Assembly: GCA_008828725.1 (NCBI GenBank)
Contig: MEHQ01002227.1
Coordinates: forward strand, 408,852-472,851
Length of the DNA stretch: 64,000 nucleotides
Reading direction: 5' to 3'
Source of the DNA: Saccharina japonica
Taxonomy: Eukaryota > Sar > Phaeophyceae > Laminariales > Laminariaceae
The notes beneath the pieces were generated by a model that saw only the letters and a list, made by a program, of their open reading frames with translations, had not been told where the DNA came from and did no database searches. Below are positions 23,836 to 34,820 of this stretch, in pieces. The position numbers and the translations under genes were made by a program. The first letter of the stretch is position 1. Every line of letters starts with the position of its first letter.

Positions 23836-25849
23836 AATGCATTAGCAGCCTTCGGGCCCGGATATACCGGTATCCGTGGTAGTTTATACGCCGCTGTCAA
23901 ACGCGTACGCGTGTTACACGCGTGGTTATACCATGAATAGTGGAAGAGAGCAGTAGATGATATGTATCACCCGCCACATATCAAACACACCCCAGGTGAT
24001 CCAATGCCGTTTTGTCAGAGACCCCACGACATATACCTGATAGGTGGTTATAGCCGCACCTGCTGTAGTTGCCACCGGCTGCACCACTCACACATATACG
24101 GCGACTATTATCGTAACCAAGCGCGGGTCTTATAGTTTTAACCATCGACTGCACCAAGCAAGGTCGCAGCCGAGCACTTCAACGAGGCATCGTTAAATTT
24201 CATGTCTCGTCGCACGATGTAAAGCCCTAATTTCTGTAGACCCGTAAGAAGCCGCCAGATGTCCGGAAATCCGCATCGAGCAAACCCACACCACAAAAAA
24301 GCCATTCTGAGCTTTAGTATTGCCCTTGCCAACGCACAATGTACAGCATGAGCTTCAACGTTGATCACTCATATCATCCCGCTAAATGAACACCACATAC
24401 ACAAAAGGGGTTATCTGCGCAAACTCTACTCCCTTCTTTATCTACCTTCGGCTTTAGCTTTGTCTAGTCCCGTTGGTGTCCGTGCTCCTTCCTTCCCATC
24501 ACATACTCGTTTTTTCCATTCCAAAACTTTAGTTGCACCCAGGCTCTTTCCCCACGCCATCGATATGGGTCTGTCACCTGGTTGGTAAAAACCCGACATG
24601 CTCCGTCCCGGCATTGTAGGGATGCAAGGGTCGATGGTCATACTACCACGGCCATGCGTGAAAATGAAGAAGTACACCCCCACCACCCCCATGCTCCTTC
24701 TTGGTTCCTGACGGTCATTAACCTGTTACATTGCAGTACTATAGTAGATTGCTGTTTCAGCGACCATTGTATATTAAAGTCTAGGGTGTGTAAAACACAC
24801 AACAATGGGGATAGGGCATCCGATTTTGCAGGTGTGGTTTGTTTCGAGACCCCTGAACCCTTGAACTCTGAGCGCCGAATTTGACGCCAGACAAAGCCCC
24901 AGGTGATAATTATCTCGCCTGTAATTTTTTTATAATCTCCCTGGGTGGTTTTGTCTTGTTGAGTGGTATGTAACGAACCCCTGTGACAACGGAACTGCTT
25001 CATTCAACATATTATCAATACTTCCACTGGCGGGTGGTTTCTCGTGGTTGGTGGTATTGGCGTGGGTAGCATTATGTACAACGGGTATTAGATTATACAC
25101 TTGACACGCCAACCGAGGTGGTGGAGGGATATGGCAACGGGGAGGGTGATACCAGCCGGGGTGAACGATTATTGTGCGAACCCCGCCGTGATACTGTGTT
25201 GTACGGCGTTTGGAAAGTGTACCGGCCAACGGGGTGGTACCTAACAAACGCCGGTGATCAAACAGGCATTTTTATTTGATTTAGATATGTTTCACTGAGG
25301 GCGATATCGCACTTCGAATGCGATGGCCGGTGGGCCCTAGAAAGTCAGCTGCTTTATCGACTTGCCGGAAGACCACTTTGTGCTGCGCTTGGCCCTCCCT
25401 CCAGTCCGCTACGTAGGGAGAGCGTATATATGCTGTTTTTTCCAAAGTGTATATATGTGCAAGAGCTCCGCATGGGTGTCGGCATTCGCCGGCACCCGTG
25501 CTTCGGGTAGGGCAGGAAAGGAGTTGGAATTGTTCCACCCGACAAAATGAACAAATACATCAAAAGGAATGATAGGGATTTCATCCTAAATTCTATATTC
25601 ATCGGGAGATAAAGGTTCGAAACAAAGCAAGCAAGCATAGTTGCAACACGCTCGCGTTGATTGAATGCGTTGTCGTTGATTGAAGGTCAGCGCACGAAAA
25701 GCACAAAACATTAAAGCAGCAGTGTAAAACTCATGATCAACCTGCTCCGTTTCTATCTCGCTAGAGTGGCCATTTGACTTAATGATTGTTACTTTGCAAC
25801 TTAAAAACTTACCTGCGCGTGCTCGGGCTGTAGCTGGTATAAATAGCCT
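23836..25849. other. No gene seen
   Basis: Many GGTGGT/CACC-rich words, including CCCAGGTGAT at about 23992 and 24899, suggest another decayed word block. The frames (for example minus 24638-25003 and 24930-25247) have no domain or splice support. Confidence 0.4.
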
Positions 25850-26559
25850 CGTGCTCGTACAGTTCTGATTAATCTACTAACTTGTCCACCCAGTAAATAG
25901 ACGCACCCAACTTCAATGTTGTTGTTGTTGTCTTCACATATAAAGCCGTGCCGGTCTCTCTATCCAGTACCTCCATCTGTCCGTACTAATCCAACACTTG
26001 ACGCGGTCGATTCCCGTCGTCACAGGCTCACTTACCCAAAACAGGTATACTAATATTGAAGTGGAACTCGAAAGGTCCGCAAAGCGATCAAAGTCAGTCA
26101 AAAACAGATAGTCTGGAGCACTCCGCTCCCCCCTACACGCTACGTAAAGTTAAAACAAAAACTGGAAAGGCCAACATCACTAATCGGGGGGTTACGCTCC
26201 CTGATTCTTCATTGGTTTCCCTATCATGCCGGGGTGTTCCGTGCCAGGTTTACGCCGGTCAGGCAAACCAGTCGAGTCCTCCACACCTATTATAAACGCA
26301 GACACGATACGGGGGAAGGGAACTATGGTCCCGAGCCACTGATGTTTCCCCGGCCTGCGAGCAGTGTAACTGCAAAATGTCAAAAACAGCGAAGGGGAAA
26401 AGGCAAAGACAAAGACAAAGCGACAAGCCAAAAGTACAAAATAAACACTCAAACAAACAAGACCACAAAGATAGCACAGACACGTCATCCCGAGGGGGTG
26501 GTGCAATGGTGCAGTGATGGGGGAAGGGGGAAAACATAAAAATTCCAGGAGAGTTTATC
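25850..26559. other. Flank 3' of the LINE; fragment of the 415-bp repeat
   Basis: CGCACCCAACTTCAATG at about 25907 matches the tandem repeat at 28231 and 28656, so repeat sequence lies on both sides of the LINE. The frames on either strand at 26056-26540 show no domain. The LINE 3' untranslated region probably falls here, but its end was not identified. Confidence 0.4.
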
Positions 26560-27985
26560 CGGCACAAATCGCGCCACTCGGTCCGCCATTTCTCGATTGT
26601 TTTCTTGCCTCGCCGATCCGTCCTTCTTCCGCACCCCTTCCGTCCCGTTGGTTTTGTCGTCTCTATATTATTGCTAGGCTCGTTGTCTCGCTTGGTCGCT
26701 CGTTTTTGGCTAGCCTCCTCTTCATCCTTGTGCCAGGAGGTCATGAACCTCTCAGCTCGCTACAGCACTCCCTTATACCACTGCCTTTCTCCCTTCACCT
26801 TCGCTGCTTTCGTCCATATCTAATTCGGGACTCCGAAGACACATCTCTCGTCGTCCGTAGAGCCGTGCGTAGCCCCGAACGTCTTGAAGTCGTCCTTCAA
26901 GCACGTCTGCCAGTTCCGCCCCGGGCACCCCGTGCCCGGGTCCTTCCTCCCCACCAGCCCCCCGAACATCAGTCGTTTCGGGAGTCGCTCGTCTGGCTGC
27001 CTTGCCACGCCCCCCGCGAACAGCAGGCGCCGCAGCCGGACAGTGGCTTTCACGCTCTGGCAGCCGACCCTCTTGAGGGCCTGGACGTAGGACAGCTTCC
27101 GGTAGCCTGCTTGCGCTGGTACCCAATCACTCGCAGCAGCAGCCGGTGGTGTATCGTCCGCAACAGCTGGTAGTGGTCGCGACGTGGGGCCCATGTCATG
27201 CAACCGTACAGCAGTGCCTCCATCGCCTCCGCTTGAAGCAGGCGGGTCTTGAGTCGAAACGGTGCTCCCGGCTTATCGAAGAGCTCCGGGTAATACCTCC
27301 TGACGCACGCCGACGCTGTTCTGCTCTTGAGGTTGATCTCCCGGGTGAGGTCGCCATATTCGTGGACGAGGCCACCCAGGCACTGGAACTCGAGGATTTG
27401 GGTGTATCTCTGCCCCGCTGCGTCGATGATCAGCGGCAGAGGGGGCGGTATTGGCTGCTTCTCCTTCGCGCGCACCAAGAGAGTCTCCGTCTTCTTCTCC
27501 GACACTGTCAGCCCGAACTCCCCGAACACCTCCACGATAATGGTCATCATCCTCGCCAGTCCGTCATCGGACCTCGATATAACGCAGGCGTCATTGACAT
27601 ACAGCATCCCCCTTACCGCCCTCCGTACGCGGTCAGTGGTGCTTCCGTCCCCGCTCCCGTTTCTTCCTTCAGGAGCGCTAGGTTCTGCATGATAACATCG
27701 TCCTCACTGAATCGTACGATAACGACCTCTAGGGCCGCGGCGAAGATAGTGTTGAACAGCAGTGGGGACAGCACACACCCTTGTCGCAACCCCTGCGTGA
27801 TCAGGAACCAGTCCGACAGTTCTCCATCGTCCATGCGCACCCGGGCCCGCCTTCCGTCGTGGAATTGGCGGATGACTGTCATCATCTCCGCAGGAATCCC
27901 GGCCCTAGCGAGCACCTTCCACAGCAGCTCTCAGTGCACCGAGTCATAGGCCTTCTGTAGGTCGAAGAAGCACATGTAGAGCGGT
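26560..27985 (-). mobile_element. Decayed, 5'-truncated LINE (non-LTR retrotransposon) with reverse transcriptase
   Basis: The minus strand encodes recognisable LINE reverse transcriptase blocks in order. At about 27975-27920 is FFDLQKAYDSV (motif A); at 27795-27750 QGLRQGCVLSPLLFN (motif B); at 27607-27590 MLYVNDACV, where the YxDD of motif C is YVND. A thumb-like region (FGLTVSEKKTETLLVRAKEK, near 27500) and a conserved C-terminal part (AEAMEALLYGCMTW; later RNWQTCLKDDFKTFGA near 26900) follow. The endonuclease is missing. An in-frame stop just after motif A, another between motifs B and C, the altered catalytic Asp and a frame change near 27100 show that it is dead. It is plausibly of the Jockey/R1/I kind; clade uncertain. 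Confidence 0.8.
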
Positions 27986-27999
27986 ATTCGAAGAAGCAT

Positions 28000-28870
28000 A
28001 CTCGTACTCCTACGTACTCGAAGAATAGTAAGGGCCCGTACTCGTACAACGCTCGAGCTTACTTATGTATATGTTGCTGCACGTACTCGTGCGAAGTACT
28101 AATACATGCTCGCGCATCCATACATTATCATACAGTCAACGTGTTCGAGCAACCAACTGCAAAAACAAACGTTTTGACTATGAACATCCTAGATCCAGGC
28201 TCCAGTCTCGGAAGCCAACAAAACAATAACTGCACCCAACTTCAATGTTAAAAAGTAGGATATCTGTCACACGTCAAATCCAACATCCGGGTGTTGTATG
28301 ATCCGAAAATAAACCTCAAACAAAACCCAAGAAAAATATGATGATTCTCGGAAACAATAATTACTGCAATATGTAGAGAGGCAGAGAACATCCGCCCTGC
28401 ATATTAGAGCGTGCGTAATTCAACGCTAGACACTCGACGTAGAGCATGATCTCGTACACGTACAACGCTAGAGCTTACTGCGGTACCCTGTACCGCTGTA
28501 CGTACTCGTAGAAAGTAATTATACATACATGCTCGTTCATCCATGTATTACCATACACCCGACGTGTTCTAGCAACCAACCGTGAACATCAATGAATTTT
28601 ACCATAAACATCCTAGTTGCAGACTCAATATTCGGAACCAACAAAACAATACACGCACCCAACTTCAATACGAGTGGGATACCTTTCACATTACAAACCC
28701 AACATCCGGGTGTTGCAAGATTCGAAACAAATCTTAAACAAAGCCCAAGAAAAGAATAGCAAGATGATACTCGAAACATATACGTACTATCACAATATGT
28801 AAAGAGGATCATAACATCAGCACTACTGCAGAATAGAGCGCGCGTACTGTTTACTCCTACATATGCTCGA
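28000..28870. repeat. Tandem pair of a 415-425-bp repeat
   Basis: Copy 1 is about 28000-28440 and copy 2 about 28441-28870. Anchors are ACAACGCTCGAGCTTAC/ACAACGCTAGAGCTTAC (415 apart), ACGTGTTCGAGCAACCAAC/ACGTGTTCTAGCAACCAAC, and CAACATCCGGGTGTTG in both. Divergence is perhaps 20%. A weaker third copy may follow to about 29240, and a fragment lies at 25880-25930. Confidence 0.75.
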
Positions 28871-29574
28871 TGTACAGCAGTATGTTATGTTACTCCTACT
28901 GGTGTACCTGTTTCTGAAGCTGTACTTACTCGTACGAACAGCTGACACATTTTAAAAACAATCCTGAAAATGAAAAGCCGCACAAGCAACTTGCGTTACG
29001 GACTATGAAAACGAAGCCAGTGCATTGTTTATATTAATAGTACAATTAAGCCGCAGAACGACAAAAAAAATAAATTGAATAAAAATGAGAACCCATCCGG
29101 GGGAAACGTTCGTTTGTGTGTGCCCCTGTAAGCAGATAACAAGTAATTGAGAACTACTGCTCCTGGAACTGCAGCCGACCCTCGCCTTACAGCAGTGCCG
29201 TACAGCAGTAGTAGTAGTAGATCAAACTATTAGAGAAAGAATGCGCGCTTTTACTCGCTCTTACATACGTGTGCTCTCCTCGTACATACATGCACTCGAA
29301 TGAACTTGTATGTGTGCTCATGAACCTTTGCAAGAAAAACACAAAACTAAAATGGGATATGTGATGCACAGAAAATACCAACATACAGGGAATGGAATAT
29401 TTCATCCCAGGAACGCATTTGTTCGTGTGTGTATTTTCCTCGGGATGGTACTGCAACAGGGTGTAGTTCTCTATGTACCTTACATTTTTCACACATGAAA
29501 TCCGAGTCTTAGGGAAAAAGTCAGATGACATGTCGTTTTTCTTTTACGGCAACCTGCCCTTTGGGCAGCGGCAA

Positions 29575-29828
29575 ATTGAATGGATACGCTTGACATCCCG
29601 CACCCGTTCACGGTTCACGGGGAGGCATTCAATGGAGTACGAAGGGCGACGGGCGTTGAAGTCGATCTTCTCGCCACAGCAACACTGTGAAATGCAGAGT
29701 GATTGAATGGATACGCTTGACATCCCGCACCCGTTCACGGTTCACGGGGAGGCATTCAACGGAGTACGAAGGGCGACGGGCGTTGAAGTCGATCTTCTCG
29801 CCACAGCAACACTGTGAAATGCAGAGTG
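29575..29828 (+). repeat. 127-bp tandem duplication, almost identical
   Basis: Units are 29575-29701 and 29702-29828, both starting ATTGAATGGATACGCTTGAC and ending near TGAAATGCAGAGTG. I see a single difference (CAATGG against CAACGG). Near-identity means a very recent duplication. 127 is not a multiple of 3. The minus frame is cysteine-bearing (CISQCCCGEKIDFNARRPSY) but unrecognised. Confidence 0.9.
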
Positions 29829-31618
29829 CATCTACCGTAAACACTCACTCGACGGTGGACCGCGAAGCAAAATGGACAGCGACTCTTCGGAGCAGACGAT
29901 GCAAAAGGCTGACAAAATGGTATACCTTTGCAATTATTTCGATAAGCTACCCCTTTGTATTTGCGTGCTACCACTCCCCCTGTCAAAATCCAAGGATATG
30001 CTCGAGCATGCCATCTCTGCCACAATATCGTTCCTACTTATGGCTTGTTTCTCTCAACCCCGACACACGTTCACGGCGAGGTATGCAGGAGGAACGGAGG
30101 GCAAGAGGGGTTTAAGCTGATCCTCGAAGAGAGCGCTAGACGAGATTTACTAACTCGCGAGATATTGAGGTGTCGAGATTCCGATACTGAGGCCGACACG
30201 GTAAACGAAATAATTGTCAATGCATATCCTAGGATTAGTCATATATTATTCTATATATATATCTATACCAAGTATATGCTGTATGCAAATGGATTTCGTC
30301 TGAGAACCAGTATTTGTTTTTCTTCCGTCCGGGGGTGCTTTAGTGTCCTCTTGGCCGCAGGGCATGCGAGAAGCGCGCATGTACACACATATCAATTTTG
30401 GTCCCCGACGGAAGTCGGTGGCGTGTGCTCTGGGCGTTCAAAGTAGCGAAAACTAGCAATTAACCCTCGTATAACGACGGTAAATGTTACCGCCGAGTTA
30501 GAGACTGCTCTGGCAATGAAACCCCACACGATTCAAGTTTATACCTGCTGCTCTGCTCCTGGCCGCTGCTGTAGTGTCATGTCCAAATAAACTGCCCATG
30601 CAACTGTCTACTGTATGGTTGTCCCGCACCCACAGCAGCAGTCCCACATCAAGCCCTCCCCGTTGTCGCAGCCACAGACGGTGCAAATGTGTGCGCGTGT
30701 GTGTGCCGTGTCTTCTGTCCACCTAGGAAGTAGGAATATAAACACGCAAATTCAGCAGGGGCAGGACGATGATACTCATCGCACCCTTCCTCCGCATTTC
30801 AAAAGCAACTGCGCAGTCACCGTAGACACTGCAACAGCAGCAGCGATGCATTAGCAGTACAACATCAACACTCCACACTTTGACCACTGTGACACATCCA
30901 CGGTGCATGTATGTGTGTTCGTATGTACGTGTGTGCAGTGTTCGCCTGGAGATCATTGCAATTACGTTCACATTTTCACGTACAAGTTTAAATTCAAGCG
31001 CACGTGGTCGAACCTCGGCCTGTTACACAGCAGTTTACAGCAGTACGACTACACGGGACAAAAAAAGGGAAATGGGGACGCCTGGTGGTGATGATGCTCC
31101 TCCTTTTCAACTCGCGACATCCCCGGGATTTCAGTCGAACAACATCCCGAAGGGGAACCTTGTATATCCAGTTTAAGAAGATGGGCGATGACGTATGACA
31201 AGAGCTGGGAGGGCGGACGCGGAAAAGGGCGGACGCGGAAAAGGGTAGTGTTCGTGATCACTACTATTTGAGCTCGAACCTCTATCTCCCTTCTCAGTTC
31301 AGGTCGAGCCTTGAATCCGGCTTTCGTTTTCGTATACTTCCTGATAGCGTCTTAGATAATACGTCCAGTGAGCTGTAGGGGCAACTGCACCGCTCGTTAC
31401 CCTGATGCGTCAAGACTCTATCACTCAACCCGGACCATATTTCTGCCACAACACAGGTGTGACACCACTTTATGGTATTATTTCGTCGTACAATCAGAAA
31501 AGCAGCAGTTCTCATGATGGTGCGTGTACGGGCTGCACCCCACCGCATGTGCATCAAGTGAGCCGCACGAAGCCGATCATCAGGCGCGGACTGGATCTCT
31601 GTTGATCTATTGCAACAC
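29829..31618. other. No gene seen
   Basis: Scattered short frames and small trinucleotide runs (CAGCAG near 30835). The 29955-30446 plus frame has no domain. Nothing else can be supported. Confidence 0.45.
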
Positions 31619-31737
31619 ATGGTGCAGGGAGTATACCGTATAAAAGCGACCTTCCCTGAATTCCACAGCGCTGTCAGACTCTGTTCCCCTCAAAAAGCGC
31701 AGTTCGCGCGATCGAAGTATCCCACGCAGCTTGCAAA
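31619..31737 (+). other. Possible orphan exon 1 or TATA-bearing promoter
   Basis: There is a good TATA box (TATAAAAG, 31639-31646). An ATG at 31619 reads MVQGVYRIKATFPEF and stays open to a strong donor, AAAG|GTGAGT, at 31737/31738. The two readings conflict, because transcription from the TATA box would start downstream of that ATG. Family unknown. Confidence 0.25.
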
Positions 31738-32290
31738 GGTGAGTTTCGACGAAGCCCTCGATCTCACAGAGGTCGCGTTTACGTTTTCTATTTATACTGC
31801 TGTGCATACTTGGTACATCTGACGCAATAGGTACGTCGAGGTGCACCGATGTATATTGTCTAATGTTCCTGCCTTGAGGGGCTATTCGTATACCTCCTTA
31901 CTGTAATACCATGCTTTGAGAAAACTGAAAGTGGAACCCTGTAAACAACTTGATGCTACAGTAGGCATAGAAACAAGTCATATCGAAAACTTGTTTATGT
32001 CATTCCGACGATTTGAGGATGAGCATCCCCTTCATAAAAAAAACAGCCCCTTCGGCCATAAGGAAACAAATACTCAAATGTTGAAAAAACAACAACCGTG
32101 TTTTTCACGGCAGCAACACTATTTATGAAATAATAGCACCATATCAGTCTCCTTACGGAACACGGCATGATTACGGTTATAATGCCCAGACCTTCGACCG
32201 ATCAACGTATCGTAGCTTGTTCGTTATAGTCTCTAGGGCTCTTGGATCTGCATTACTGTGTTTGCGTCACGAAACGAAAGTGCTCCGCAG
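31738..32290. other. Possible intron between orphan exons
   Basis: Begins GTGAGT and would end CCGCAG at 32290. The first 60 bases resemble 11848-11900 (SFDExxDLT reading). No other content was recognised. Confidence 0.2.
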
Positions 32291-32382
32291 CAAGACTTTT
32301 GATCGTTTCAGTGCTCCTGTTTGGAATCTACACTCTGCTGTGGCCACGTGGGACCCTACAGGCGGTCGAACGAGAGGCCAAG
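32291..32382 (+). other. Possible exon with a signal-anchor segment
   Basis: After CCGCAG the frame reads RLLIVSVLLFGIYTLLWPRG, then TLQAVEREAK, and stops at AAG|GTAGGT, a good donor in phase 0. A basic residue, 16 hydrophobic residues and a short luminal stem are typical of the first exon of a type II membrane glycosyltransferase or sulfotransferase. No catalytic exon was found downstream, so this may be a fragment. Confidence 0.3.
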
Positions 32383-32742
32383 GTAGGTTTCCATACGTAC
32401 CAGTGCTCAGCGTCCTCGTCGAAAATCTGAGTTAAAACAGTATCAGCAGCCGGAGGAGCATTCATTTTTCAACTTCGTATTTGGGTACCAGGGGTATGGC
32501 GAATCGTGTTTTGAGTAAGAGGCACTTTCCGTGATGAAAAGGGCGTCTGGTCGATACGCCTCCTGAGACACAAATGTTGACCATGGCCTACGCTCTCTAA
32601 AACTACTCATCGGTCGGAAGTCTGGGCATTGAAACTAGAGAAAAATATTTTCCCGTATCATAGGGAGTCATGAAAAGGCCGAAATTATACCAGAAATAGT
32701 ATAGCAACTGAAAAAAAGGATCACTGTAGTTCTTATTTGCTC
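32383..32742. other. No gene seen
   Basis: Sequence between the orphan exon and the MITE pair. No downstream exon was recognised. Confidence 0.4.
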
Positions 32743-32970
32743 TATTACGGGGGACCATAGTAAACAGGCCCAAAATACTGTTAGCTAAAATAGATCAATA
32801 TACTGGTTTTTGTGTATACCGCAGGTCCTATTTACTATGCCCCCCCCCCCCTGCACTCTTACGGGACACCCTAGTAAATAGGACCTACGTACGGTACACA
32901 CAAAAACCTATATATTTACCTGTTTTTACTAACAATATTTAGTCCTATTTACTATGGTCCTCCGTAGTAA
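32743..32970. mobile_element. Two head-to-head copies of a ~105-bp MITE
   Basis: Copy a (minus) is about 32743-32845 and copy b (plus) about 32859-32970, around a C-run. Outer ends are TATTACGGGGGACCATAGTA and its near reverse complement ending GTCCTCCGTAGTAATA. Both cores contain ACACAAAAACC, as does the copy in gene 1 intron 4 at 18738-18841. Together they form a larger inverted repeat of about 228 bp. Confidence 0.65.
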
Positions 32971-33639
32971 TACTGTAGTTTTTGTCCGCAGGGGCCCTTT
33001 AGACGTAGTACCCCTATCGTAGCACGCCTCGTGTACCTTACGCACATACAGTATACACGGCAGTATAGTGACATGCATACCTAGAAGTATATATATATAT
33101 GCATAGACAACTTGTACGTTGTTACAGTATGATAGTGAGTCAGCGCTTTCTGGTTCCGACCACCCACCATGTAATTCAGTGCGTTCGTGGACGTATTATG
33201 CAACTGCAAGAGGGCGCGAGTAGGGAGCTGAAGGGTTTAGATGTTCTACGTTTAGTTTTTGTTTTTGCTGCTCCGTGGGATGCATGGTGCTGTTTGTTAG
33301 GGTTAAAACGAGGCTGGCCTTGCGCGTGTCGGATGGGCGTATCGATAGGCGTTTGGTACGCCATCAGCAGCAGTCAAAACCGACCCGAGCAAGTTGGGGG
33401 TCGGTGTACGGCGCACCATCACATTATAGGTTTAGTGGCCAGATCGTGATGCAGCGGTGCCTTGCACATGAGAGCTGTTGATACGGTGCTGCTGTCGACA
33501 CGGTGCTGCTGTACTGACGAGTGCCGCAGAACATCCTGACATAACGTTCTATGGCTACGGTAGTATATAATATATGTCTTTCGTGCGGCGCGGTGTGGGT
33601 AGGTGCTGGTTTACCGAATCGCATCTAGGGATCTACAAT
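32971..33639. other. No gene seen
   Basis: Contains an AT dinucleotide run at 33087-33102. The frames at 33099-33449 and the opposing minus frame have no recognised domain. Confidence 0.45.
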
Positions 33640-34480
33640 ATTATTATACTTTTTCATGGCATGCCATCGCATTGCTGTGGGCCACCATGAAATTAAAATG
33701 GACCATCATGGCATTGCCAGGGCAACCATGGCATTGGCATGGCGATGCCCTGGTGGTTCATGGCAACGCCATGGAATTCTCATGGCATGCCGTTCCAATG
33801 TCAAGGATCATGGCAAACCACGACGGTTCATGGATTTGCCATGGTATTGCCATGGGCCACGATGGCATCGCCATGGACCCCCGTCGTATTGCTAGGGCAT
33901 GTATGTCATGAGGTGCCATGGCATTTCCATATATTTTCATGGAACATCATGGCAATGCCATGAAGCTCCATTGCTGGTTGCCATGGCCTCGCCACGGGCC
34001 GTCTGGCATTGCCATGGTGTGTCATGGAAAATTCCATGGCAACCCATGTAATTTCCATGGTGTGTCACTGTGTGCCAGGACAATATCATGGCACTGCCAT
34101 TGCATTTCCGTGGACTGTCGTTGCAATGCCATGAGCACGCAATAAAAAGCCGCGAGTACCCGTGGCATTGCCCTCGACCATTCCGTGGCATATTGTAATT
34201 ACCACGTACCTCTTCCGTGGCAATGCCATGTGGCAGTGCCATGGTAATGTCATAATGTATCTCACGCGGCATGCCATCACAAAGTGTGTCGTGAAATACC
34301 GTGGCATGGCATGACAGTGCCATGGTACACCCACGAAAATGCCATGAAGCACCATGAAAGTTCGTGTGGGACGCGATGGAGTGCCATGGCACGTCATGGC
34401 GTGACATGGTTGCCTTGGCGATTGCCATAGTTGGCGTTGCGATTGCCAGGGCTTACCATGGCACACCGTGGCGAGTATAC
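33640..34480. repeat. Degenerate CCATGG / TGGCAATGCCATGG block
   Basis: About 840 bp is composed largely of palindromic words such as CCATGGCATTGCCATGG, separated by 10-25 bases. More than 25 CATGG or CCATG words occur. No fixed period is visible and both strands look alike, so all six frames give Met/Ala/His/Trp-rich pseudo-proteins. A related block lies at 43710-44280. Confidence 0.75.
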
Positions 34481-34820
34481 TCACGCACCAGGGAAAGGTC
34501 AAATAATGTACGAGTACAATGATTAAATACATCGAAACCGTATATACGATGCCGCAGTATATATTCGACTGTTAAACCAAACATCCTCACCGAACCGTGA
34601 TATTGGACTGTCACAACAAAAATGTGAATTGCATTGGTTGTACTGGTGTTTGATAGCAAGGGTTTCGTCGCGGCGTTCTGTGCCGTTCTGCGCGGTGCGG
34701 TGCGGTGCGGTGCGGGATTCGAATGGTTTTGATCGAACGGCAGCGCACCGAACATTCGTCATAACCAAAATCTGCACCGCACTACGCCGTACGATCCTCA
34801 AATACGAAACTCCACACTAA
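34481..34820. other. GCGGT pentamer run and flank
   Basis: GCGGTGCGGTGCGGTGCGG at about 34697-34716, with related words (GCACCG) up to 34785. It may be the remnant of yet another word-based element. No gene. Confidence 0.45.
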
